Shown here piece by piece: positions 31,072 through 37,596 of a DNA stretch of 37,596 nt (the first letter of the stretch is position 1; every line of letters starts with the position of its first letter). The DNA is from a virus: the IMG/VR virus record IMGVR_UViG_3300032561_002127, positions 1 to 37,596 of that record, one strand, 5' to 3'. The notes under the pieces were generated by a model. That model did not search any database and was not told the DNA's origin. It saw only the letters and a list, made by a program, of their open reading frames with translations. Both the position numbers and the translations under genes were made by a program.

Positions 31072-34000
31072 TGTCGTTCCTGATGCCCTCGACCAAGCCG
31101 CCACAGGCGCAACAGCAGCCGGCGGCGGCTGGCGTCACCATCCAAACGTCGTGCTACGGCAAGATCATCCCGGTGGTGGTCGGCACCGCCAAGGTTTCGC
31201 CCAACCTGCTCGATTACGGCAATTTCCAGACCATTACCACGACCTCCGGCGGCGGTGGTGGTGGCGGGGGAGGCAAGGGCGGCGGCGGCGGCGACAGCGG
31301 CGGCGGAACCACAACCACCACCTATTCCGCCATGTTCGTGTTCGGGCTGTGCGAGGGGCCGATTGCCGGGGTGGGGACGGTATGGTCGGCCAAGACCGAA
31401 ACCGATGCCCCGACCCTCGGCCTGACGGTCTTTGACGGCACCCAGGGGCAGGCGCCGTGGGGATATCTCGCCGGCCAGACCGTGGTGCAGGAACTCCATA
31501 CCATCCCGATGTCGGCGCCCTACCAGGTGACGGTGAATTGGCCAGGTGCTCCGGTCACCGATCATGGGGTGGTGGATGCCCAGACCGGGGATGCCTTCGT
31601 CATCGGGGGTACCGGGCCGCTGGCGATGCAATACACCGTCAGTGGAGGCACCTACGCCTTCGCCGCTGCCCAGGCCGGGGTTGATGTCACCATCAGCTAC
31701 ACCTCGGCCAATCAACAGCCGCCGTCGCGCGGGTTGAGCTACAGCTACATGGCCTATGCCGCATCGTCGGCGTTCAATCTCGGCAGTTCGCCCAACTCCC
31801 CCAACAACAATTTCGAGGTCCAGGGCTTTTACTGCACCACCGCCGCCGCCTCGCCCGGCGATGCCGATCCCAGCCTGTTCGTCGGCGGCCTGCTGACCGA
31901 TCCTCGTTGGGGTATCGGCTCGTTATTCCCGGCGTGGGGTCTCGGCGCCCAAACGCAATATCAGTCCTATACGCTTAGCCTCGGCCTGGTCATCAGCGCC
32001 TGCTATTCCGAGCAGCAGACGGCGGCGCAGGCCTTATCCGATCTCGCCACCTACACCAATGCCGACATCTGCACCACCGACAGCATCACCCTGATTCCCC
32101 GCTGCGATACGGCGGTGATGGCCAATGGCGCCAGCTTCACCCCACCCGCATCCGTCTTCAATTTCGGCGATGACGACTGGCTGTTGGTCAACGCCGCCGC
32201 GACCGCCACCGGCACCTCGGCCGCCGATCCGCTGGTGGTCAACCGCGCCCGCCCCGACACCATCACCAATCAGGTGACGCTGGAGTTTTTAAACCGGGCC
32301 AACCAATACAGCCCCGAGACCGTCACCGCTCGCGATGTCGCCGCCATCCGCCGCTACGGCGTCCGCACCGACAAAACCCAGCAGGCCCACATGTTCGCCA
32401 CCGGGACCGCCGCGCGGACATCGGCGCAATTGCTGCTGCAAAAGGCCGCCGCAGCCAACCAGTGGCAGGGCACCGTCGGCGAGCAGGCCATCGCGGTGGA
32501 TATCGGTGATCGCGGCTGGATCTCATCGGCAGTGCAGGGGGTGACTGCGCGTTACGTCAAGGTGATCTCGATCCCCGAGCAGAGCGATTTCAGCCTCGCC
32601 ATGACATTCGAGGAGGTTTTGAGCGGCGCCGGGGTATCAGCCATCCATACCTTTGCCACGGCACAGGGGACGGCGCCCAACTACAACGCCGATCCCGGCG
32701 ACGCGGTGTCGCCGATCCTGTTCGAGCCGCCGGTGGAACTCACATCCGGGTTGGAGCTTTGGCTGGCCACCGCCGCCCTGCCGCCCTGGGGCGGCTGCCA
32801 GGTGTGGATGGCCACCGGAGACGATGCCACCTACAAGCTGGCCGGCACCATCATCGGGCCATGCCGGATGGGGGTGTTGAGTGCGGCGCTGGCGGCCGGC
32901 GCCGACCCCGATACCATCCACACGCTGGCGGTCGATCTGACCGAATCGTGGGGCACCCTGATCGGCGGAACCCAGGCCGAGGCAGATGCCTTTGTCACCT
33001 TGTGCTGGGTTGATGGTGAGTTGATCAGTTACCAGTCCGCCACCCTAACGGCGACGAACAAATACACCCTCGGCTATCTCCGGCGTGGGGTCTATGGGAC
33101 TCCCAATGGCGCTCATGCCATTGGCGCCAACTTCCTGCGGCTGGGCGACGCCTGTATCCTCAAATTGCCCTATAGCAAGGATCAGATCGGCCAGACCGTC
33201 TCCATCAAGCTGGTCAGCCACAACATCTACGGCGGGGGCGGTCAGGACATCGCCGAGGTGCCGTCCACCAGCTATACCCTGATTGGCCCTCCGCTGCCGC
33301 CCGCGCCCACCGGCGTCTCGGCCCAGCAGGCCGGCAACGTCGTCAACTTCGCCTGGGACAGCAACCCCGACTTCGCCATGGACATCGCCTGTGGCCCGCA
33401 GGGCTGCGCCACCGGGGTCTCGGTGGTCCAGGCCTGGTCGGCCATGTCCATGGTGACCGAGGCGGCGCGCGGTTCGTATGACGCCAACGCCTCGATTCAG
33501 CCGGGGAGCTATACCTTCGGTTTTCGGCAGCGCCACCCCTACTCGGATCAGCTTTCGGGCGGCATGGTCACCGTCGACCTGGTCGTGGCCAATGCTCAGT
33601 CGGTGATCGCCTCCAACCAGCAGGCCCCCGCGTGGCCCGGAACCTTGACCGGCTGCGTGCTTCACTACACCGGGGTGCTGATCCCCGACTCGTCCTTGCT
33701 GGCCAACCAGGTGACCTTGGCCCAGGCGGCGGCCGGATTTGTCCCTGGCGCTGTCGCGACCTCGACCTATGACAGTCCGGTGATCGATACCGGCGCGGTC
33801 GATCAGATCCGGCTGTGGGCCTCCATCGCCGCCCAACTCGGCCCCAGCGGCCTCGGCAACGTCAACACCTCGCTGCTGGTCGATTGGTCCAGCGACAACA
33901 TCACCTGGCAGGGCGTCTGGCGGCCGTGGAGCGTCGGCACCGTCACCGCGCGTTACGCCAAGTTCCGGCTGCTTCAGGATAACAGCGGCGGGGCCTGTGT

Positions 34001-34277
34001 CGTCACCGGATTTATCCCCACCGCCGATGTCTCCATCAAGACCGATACCGGCGCCGGCACCGCGTCGGCCTCGCCGGTCACTGTCGCCAGCGGCGGCACG
34101 GCGATCACCTTCTCCGCGCCGTTCCATGCCGCGCCGAACGTCCAGGTCACTGCACTGGGCGCCGGCATGACCGGCGCCACCGCCATCAATGTCACCACCA
34201 CGGGCTGCACGCTGCACGGCTGGACCGCCGGCACCGATTCCGGCGGCCTTGTAAGCTGGAAGGCCACCGGACCATGA
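31071..34277 (+). CDS. Large tail tip / host-specificity protein
   Basis: This 1068-residue protein is the central tail tip. Its N-terminal region ('VTIQTSCYGKIIPVVVGTAK', then a Gly run at about 60-85, then 'YSAMFVFGLCEGPIAGVGTV') is typical of J-like tip proteins in siphoviruses. The middle resembles the phage-tail-3 family ('QVTLEFLNRANQYSPETVTA'). A fibronectin-like segment ('PLPPAPTGVSAQQAGNVVNF') follows. The C-terminal part is beta-rich and probably binds the next fibre protein. It starts in a one-base overlap with the peptidase and overlaps the following gene by 4 bases. Confidence 0.9.
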   Translation: MSFLMPSTKPPQAQQQPAAAGVTIQTSCYGKIIPVVVGTAKVSPNLLDYGNFQTITTTSGGGGGGGGGKGGGGGDSGGGTTTTTYSAMFVFGLCEGPIAGVGTVWSAKTETDAPTLGLTVFDGTQGQAPWGYLAGQTVVQELHTIPMSAPYQVTVNWPGAPVTDHGVVDAQTGDAFVIGGTGPLAMQYTVSGGTYAFAAAQAGVDVTISYTSANQQPPSRGLSYSYMAYAASSAFNLGSSPNSPNNNFEVQGFYCTTAAASPGDADPSLFVGGLLTDPRWGIGSLFPAWGLGAQTQYQSYTLSLGLVISACYSEQQTAAQALSDLATYTNADICTTDSITLIPRCDTAVMANGASFTPPASVFNFGDDDWLLVNAAATATGTSAADPLVVNRARPDTITNQVTLEFLNRANQYSPETVTARDVAAIRRYGVRTDKTQQAHMFATGTAARTSAQLLLQKAAAANQWQGTVGEQAIAVDIGDRGWISSAVQGVTARYVKVISIPEQSDFSLAMTFEEVLSGAGVSAIHTFATAQGTAPNYNADPGDAVSPILFEPPVELTSGLELWLATAALPPWGGCQVWMATGDDATYKLAGTIIGPCRMGVLSAALAAGADPDTIHTLAVDLTESWGTLIGGTQAEADAFVTLCWVDGELISYQSATLTATNKYTLGYLRRGVYGTPNGAHAIGANFLRLGDACILKLPYSKDQIGQTVSIKLVSHNIYGGGGQDIAEVPSTSYTLIGPPLPPAPTGVSAQQAGNVVNFAWDSNPDFAMDIACGPQGCATGVSVVQAWSAMSMVTEAARGSYDANASIQPGSYTFGFRQRHPYSDQLSGGMVTVDLVVANAQSVIASNQQAPAWPGTLTGCVLHYTGVLIPDSSLLANQVTLAQAAAGFVPGAVATSTYDSPVIDTGAVDQIRLWASIAAQLGPSGLGNVNTSLLVDWSSDNITWQGVWRPWSVGTVTARYAKFRLLQDNSGGACVVTGFIPTADVSIKTDTGAGTASASPVTVASGGTAITFSAPFHAAPNVQVTALGAGMTGATAINVTTTGCTLHGWTAGTDSGGLVSWKATGP

Positions 34278-36067
34278 CCACCACACCCCTCGCGAACGCC
34301 TTTGCCCCTACCAACAGCACATCGCAGAGCTGGAGCAACTGGCAAGCCGGCATCGACAGCGACCTTGCCGCCCTCTCCTTTGTCGCGGCGCCGTTCCAGC
34401 CGACCGTCACCGGCGCCGACATGGTGGTCCACATAGCGGCCGGCGTGATCCCCACCGCTGGCGGCATCACCAACGTGGCGGCGCAGACGGTGACCCTGAC
34501 AGCCGCGCCGGCCAGTCCCAATTCGCGCATCGACCTGGTGGTGGTCGACCGCATCACCGGGGGCGCCAGCGTGATCGCTGGCACCGCCGCCAATCCGGGG
34601 GTGGCGCCAGCGGTGGTGGCGGGTAAGTTGCCCGTGGCTCAGATGACCGTCGCCGCCGGAACCACGGCGCTGACCAATGCCATGGGGGCGGATATCCGCA
34701 CGACGTGGTGCCCGGCGCTGGGATCGCTGGCCTTCGCCGCGCCCGGCACCGACAACAGCCTGCGGCTGGCGGCCGGCATCCTGCAAGCCAACGAGCCGGT
34801 GACCTATGTGTCCGGCACCGTCACCCTGGCCGCCGCCAATCACTTCGCTAATCTCAGCGCCACCGCTGCTGCCACCATCAATGCCCCCTCCTCGGATGCC
34901 GCCCTCTGGAACGGCTATGCCATCGGCATCGATGCCCATGCCTATGCCGTCACCTTCGCGCCGTTGTCGGCCGACAGCGTCAACAAGGGCTCCGCCGGGG
35001 CCAGCTACACTTTTCCGGCCGGGTCTGGTGGCTTGCTGGTGTTCGACGGCGCCACCCCCGGCAATTGGGCGGTGTTCTATGCCGGCGGAGGCGGCCCGAC
35101 CGCGACGCAATTCGCTGCGCTCCAGCAGGATGTGATCCAAAATTATATGCTGGCCGCCATCAACGGGGCCTGGGCGGCGGGACAGTACAGCAACGGCGGA
35201 TTTGATGCTTTCAACACCGACACGCTGTCGGGGGTGAGCGGGACGACGGGACAGACCTACGAGGCAGGCAAGTATTACGACAATCCGGGCGGCACCACCA
35301 ACGCCACCCCGCTGATGACCGGTTACACCACGTCGGGGGTGACAGTCTCGTCCACCGGCAGTCCTGAGTACACCACTGACTACGCCTGGAAGGCGTTCGA
35401 CCGCGCCAACACCGAAACGACGTTCGCCGGCTTTTCCGGCGCTACTCCGGTGATCGTGGTCGATTACGGCGCGGCGGTGACCATTGCCTCTTACAGCGTT
35501 GTGCCGCGCGCCGCCGGCTTCTCCAGTCGCAATCCAGTGGCGTGGACCATCGACATATGGAACGGCAGTGCTTGGGTCACGGTCGACAGCCGCAGCAGCC
35601 AATCCTTCGCCACCCTGTCCACCACCAACAGCTACACCATCGCTGCGCCGGTGGCGGCCAACAAGATCCGCTTCAACTGCACTTCCAATAACGGCGACTC
35701 CTATACCGAATTTGGCGAAATCACGTTCTACAAGACCGTTGCGCCGCCCAACATGACCCTGGTGTCGGCGGCATTGTCGCCGGCTCCGGCGACGGCCCCG
35801 GCCAAGGCACAGATCATGGTGCTGTGGTCGGCCGCTGGCAGTGGCGCCGTCATCAATACCGACGTCACGGCCGAGGTCACCTCCAACGGCGGCACCAACT
35901 GGGTGCTTGGAACCCTGGTGGACACCGGCATCACCATGGCCGGCGGGTACCACTTGCTGACCGCGACCATCGCACTGACCAGCGGGGGCACCACGGTGCA
36001 ATACAGGATCCGGACCCTCAACGCCAAAACCCAGCAGGTCCGGGCCGTCGGCCTGATGACGCAATAG
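34274..36067 (+). CDS. Tail fibre / receptor-binding protein with discoidin-like domain
   Basis: This 597-residue protein lies distal to the tail tip gene, where host-recognition proteins are expected. Residues 1-280 look like a fibre base ('SQSWSNWQAGIDSDLAALSF', 'RIDLVVVDRITGGAS'). Residues about 350-490 resemble an F5/8 type C (discoidin) carbohydrate-binding domain: 'YAWKAFDRANTETTFAGFSG', 'VDYGAAVTIASYSVVPRAAG', 'NGDSYTEFGEITFYKT'. The last 100 residues form another beta domain. Surface sugar binding is inferred. Confidence 0.86.
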   Translation: MTTTPLANAFAPTNSTSQSWSNWQAGIDSDLAALSFVAAPFQPTVTGADMVVHIAAGVIPTAGGITNVAAQTVTLTAAPASPNSRIDLVVVDRITGGASVIAGTAANPGVAPAVVAGKLPVAQMTVAAGTTALTNAMGADIRTTWCPALGSLAFAAPGTDNSLRLAAGILQANEPVTYVSGTVTLAAANHFANLSATAAATINAPSSDAALWNGYAIGIDAHAYAVTFAPLSADSVNKGSAGASYTFPAGSGGLLVFDGATPGNWAVFYAGGGGPTATQFAALQQDVIQNYMLAAINGAWAAGQYSNGGFDAFNTDTLSGVSGTTGQTYEAGKYYDNPGGTTNATPLMTGYTTSGVTVSSTGSPEYTTDYAWKAFDRANTETTFAGFSGATPVIVVDYGAAVTIASYSVVPRAAGFSSRNPVAWTIDIWNGSAWVTVDSRSSQSFATLSTTNSYTIAAPVAANKIRFNCTSNNGDSYTEFGEITFYKTVAPPNMTLVSAALSPAPATAPAKAQIMVLWSAAGSGAVINTDVTAEVTSNGGTNWVLGTLVDTGITMAGGYHLLTATIALTSGGTTVQYRIRTLNAKTQQVRAVGLMTQ

Positions 36068-36076
36068 GAGGTCGAC

Positions 36077-36475
36077 TTGCAAAATATCCTCGCCCCGCTG
36101 CCCCCGCAGACGCTGGCTGATGCCCAGGTCCAGCAGATCGCCATCCTGTTGGCGGCCTATGCGGCGGACTGCGCCCAGCCGGTCAGCTTCACCACCGCGG
36201 GCAAGGTGACCAAGACCTTCCAGGCCGATCCCGGCTCTGTGCAGGTGTTGCAACAGACCCTGGCCGGCCTGTCCGCCGCTCAGGCAACGCCGGCCGGATT
36301 CTATTGGGTCGCGGCGGACAATACCCAGGTGCCGTTCAGCTTCGCCGATCTCCAGGGTTTGGCTGCGGCGATGCTGGCCCAGGGCTGGACCGCGTTCCAG
36401 CATTTGCAAACCCTCAAGGCCGAGGTCAATGCCGCCACCACCATCGCCGCCGCTCAGGCGGTGACGTGGTCGTAA
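36077..36475 (+). CDS. DUF4376-like fibre-associated protein
   Basis: This 132-residue protein starts at TTG 36077, with AGGAGG 6 bases upstream. Its body resembles DUF4376 ('FQADPGSVQVLQQTLAGLSA', 'YWVAADNTQVPFSFADLQGL', a terminal helical 'AFQHLQTLKAEVNAATTIAA'). Such proteins follow tail fibre genes and may act as fibre assembly factors or fibre tips. It is the last gene of the structural block. Confidence 0.82.
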   Translation: MQNILAPLPPQTLADAQVQQIAILLAAYAADCAQPVSFTTAGKVTKTFQADPGSVQVLQQTLAGLSAAQATPAGFYWVAADNTQVPFSFADLQGLAAAMLAQGWTAFQHLQTLKAEVNAATTIAAAQAVTWS

Positions 36476-36631
36476 CAATGTAAGGAGCTTCCGCTGGTTT
36501 CGGCCGGCGGGGGGATGGGCGCAGCAACGCCCAGAGCCACGGGAGGATAGCCCGCATGTACCAGACCCGGCCGCAATCTGGCCATCCCCGCACCCGGTGC
36601 ACGGGCGGGGCGACTATGGGCATGCAAACAC
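36476..36631 (+). promoter_or_regulatory. Regulatory stretch before com, with hairpin and strong unused-looking ribosome-binding site
   Basis: The 156 bases between the fibre-associated gene and com hold three features. GAGCTTCCGC at 36485-36494 matches half of the late-promoter dyad. A hairpin TGGGCG-CAGCAA-CGCCCA lies at 36516-36533. GGGAGGA at 36541-36547 precedes an ATG at 36556. That ATG opens the frame of the downstream methyltransferase, not com. By analogy this is where Mu has its Pmom promoter and control region. Confidence 0.45.
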
Positions 36632-36796
36632 ATGGAGTCCATCCACTGCGGCACCTGCCGGCGCAAATTGGCCGAGGGCCATTTCGTCGGGCAGGTGAGT
36701 ATCAAGTGCCCCCGCTGCGGGGCAATTACCAACGTCCAGAGGGCCACGAGCCCCTCACCAGAGCGCCCCAGCGCGCCCGAGAAAGACGATTTATGA
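36632..36796 (+). CDS. com: Com-like zinc-finger translational regulator
   Basis: This 54-residue protein begins 'MESIHCGTCRRKLAEGHF' and continues 'VSIKCPRCGAIT'. The four cysteines (6, 9, 26, 29) match the Mu Com zinc finger in number and spacing, and the opening 'M-x-SI-x-C' also agrees. In Mu, Com binds mom mRNA and frees its translation start. Here the stop overlaps the start of a methyltransferase gene (ATGA), so the same control may act on it. No clear ribosome-binding site lies before 36632. Confidence 0.88.
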   Translation: MESIHCGTCRRKLAEGHFVGQVSIKCPRCGAITNVQRATSPSPERPSAPEKDDL

Positions 36797-37596
36797 CCGA
36801 GTTCACCCACCGCACGCCGGCCAAACCGGTGGCGGCCTATATCGGCGGCAAGCGCCTGCTGGCAGCCACCATCATCGACCGTATCGCGGAGATCTCTCAC
36901 AAGACCTATGTGGAGCCCTTCGTCGGAATGGGCGGCGTGTTCCTGCGCCGCTCGCTGGCTCCCCGCTCCGAGGTGATGAATGACATCAACCGGGACGTCG
37001 TCACCCTGTTCCGGGTCTTGCAGCGGCACTATGCCTATTTCATCGATTTCCTGCGCTTCCGCGTCACCGCCAGGGCGGAATTCGAGCGCCTGCGCCAGAC
37101 CGATCCCGACACCCTGACCGATCTGGAGCGGGCGGCACGATATCTCTATCTCCAGCGGCTGTCCTATGCCGGCAAGCCCGACGGCAGCTTCGCCGTCCAT
37201 CCCGGCAGCGGCGCTCGTTTCAACCTCACCCGCCTGGAATCAATGCTGGAGGCTGCCCATTCCCGCCTTTCCGGCGCCGTCATCGAGTGTTTGCCCTGGA
37301 TCGATTGCATCCGGCGCTGGGATCGGCCCGACACCTTGTTCTACCTCGATCCGCCGTATTACCGGTGCGAGGATTACTACGGCAAAGGCATCTTCAGCCG
37401 TGACGACTTCGCACACTTGGCCGAGGTGTTGGCTGGAATCAAGGGTCGCTTCGTGATGTCGCTGAACGACACCCCGGAGGTCAGGGAGATTTTCGCCAGC
37501 TTCGCCATCGAGACGGTGGAGACGACTTATTACGCCGGTGGAGGCGCTAAAGCCAAGCCTACCACCGAGGTGTTGATCCATGGAGGAGGTAGCTAG
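36793..37596 (+). CDS. D12-class DNA N6-adenine methyltransferase in the mom position
   Basis: This 267-residue Dam-like enzyme has the D12-class layout. An N-terminal 'YIGGKRLLA' and SAM motif I 'VEPFVGMGGVFLRR' lie at 40-53, 'VMNDINRDVV' follows at 61-70, and the catalytic 'DPPYY' is at 186-190. It would methylate adenine in phage DNA, protecting it from restriction. It starts in an ATGA overlap with com, replacing Mu's mom modification gene. The open frame extends without a stop back to 36556, which would give a 346-residue product; 36793 is chosen by homology length. The window ends at its stop codon. Confidence 0.93.
   Translation: MTEFTHRTPAKPVAAYIGGKRLLAATIIDRIAEISHKTYVEPFVGMGGVFLRRSLAPRSEVMNDINRDVVTLFRVLQRHYAYFIDFLRFRVTARAEFERLRQTDPDTLTDLERAARYLYLQRLSYAGKPDGSFAVHPGSGARFNLTRLESMLEAAHSRLSGAVIECLPWIDCIRRWDRPDTLFYLDPPYYRCEDYYGKGIFSRDDFAHLAEVLAGIKGRFVMSLNDTPEVREIFASFAIETVETTYYAGGGAKAKPTTEVLIHGGGS

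Noticed and set aside
33974-36478. Long open frame on the minus strand (834 codons) opposite the tail fibre genes
   Set aside because: Antisense shadow of high-GC coding sequence; Gly/Arg/Val-rich, no domain, and it spans several well-supported genes.
36476-36550. Rho-independent terminator at the 36516-36533 hairpin
   Set aside because: The stem is only 6 base pairs and there is no following run of T.
1-37596. CRISPR arrays, tRNA or rRNA genes, insertion sequences, diversity-generating retroelement
   Set aside because: No regularly spaced repeats, no cloverleaf or rRNA signature, no IS-type transposase besides MuA, and no reverse transcriptase motif or template/variable repeat pair were seen.

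Overview
The window is the interior of a Mu-like transposable prophage, read almost entirely on the + strand. It begins at the start codon of a small gene just left of the transposase and ends at the stop codon of a DNA methyltransferase. The outer phage ends, the expected left-end repressor and the host flanks are therefore not visible. The high GC content, strong GCC/CTG codon bias and protein flavour suggest an alphaproteobacterial host, most likely Rhodospirillales such as Magnetospirillum. The host is an inference from general resemblance, not from a search.

Left third (1-10043), early region: a small probable DNA-binding protein, the DDE transposase (MuA), its AAA ATPase partner (MuB), a run of small overlapping genes, DUF3164, an XRE regulator that looks host-derived, a ParB-like protein, a DUF2786 protein, a small orphan methyltransferase and GemA. 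A lipoprotein gene on the opposite strand (10052-10561) then interrupts the + strand layout. It is followed by a Mor/C-family activator (10645-11049).

Middle (11050-19445), lysis and packaging: a dyad-containing candidate late promoter, a SleB-type endolysin, a class-3 lipase, two membrane proteins, a small lipoprotein, and the Mu gp24/25/26/27/28/29/F series (zinc finger, DUF2730, gp26-like, DUF1804 small terminase, large terminase, DUF935 portal, head morphogenesis protein). The head morphogenesis protein carries a C-terminal domain resembling the PBECR2 nuclease toxins.

Centre (19446-19873): the only long non-coding gap. Its right end carries a second copy of the candidate late-promoter dyad, about 64 bases before the protease/scaffold gene, matching the geometry upstream of the endolysin (62 bases). 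By position it corresponds to the place of the Mu strong gyrase site and the Mu PI promoter.

Right half (19874-36475), virion genes: protease with internal scaffold start, DUF2190 decoration protein, major capsid protein, head-completion proteins (DUF1320, gpG-like, DUF1834), then a non-contractile tail. The tail module has a tail tube protein, an assembly chaperone pair joined by a predicted -1 frameshift, and a 1164-residue tape measure. Its tip genes (DUF2460, DUF2163/BR0599, NlpC/P60, large tip protein) follow the order of the rhodobacterial gene transfer agent. A probable receptor-binding protein with a discoidin-like domain and a DUF4376 protein follow. No tail sheath gene is present, so the particle should be a Mu-headed siphovirus.

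Right end (36476-37596): a regulatory stretch, a Com-like zinc-finger protein too short for ordinary ORF cut-offs, and a D12-class adenine methyltransferase in the slot that Mu gives to mom. Nearly all genes overlap or abut and each block looks like one long operon. No tRNA, rRNA, CRISPR array or insertion sequence was seen.
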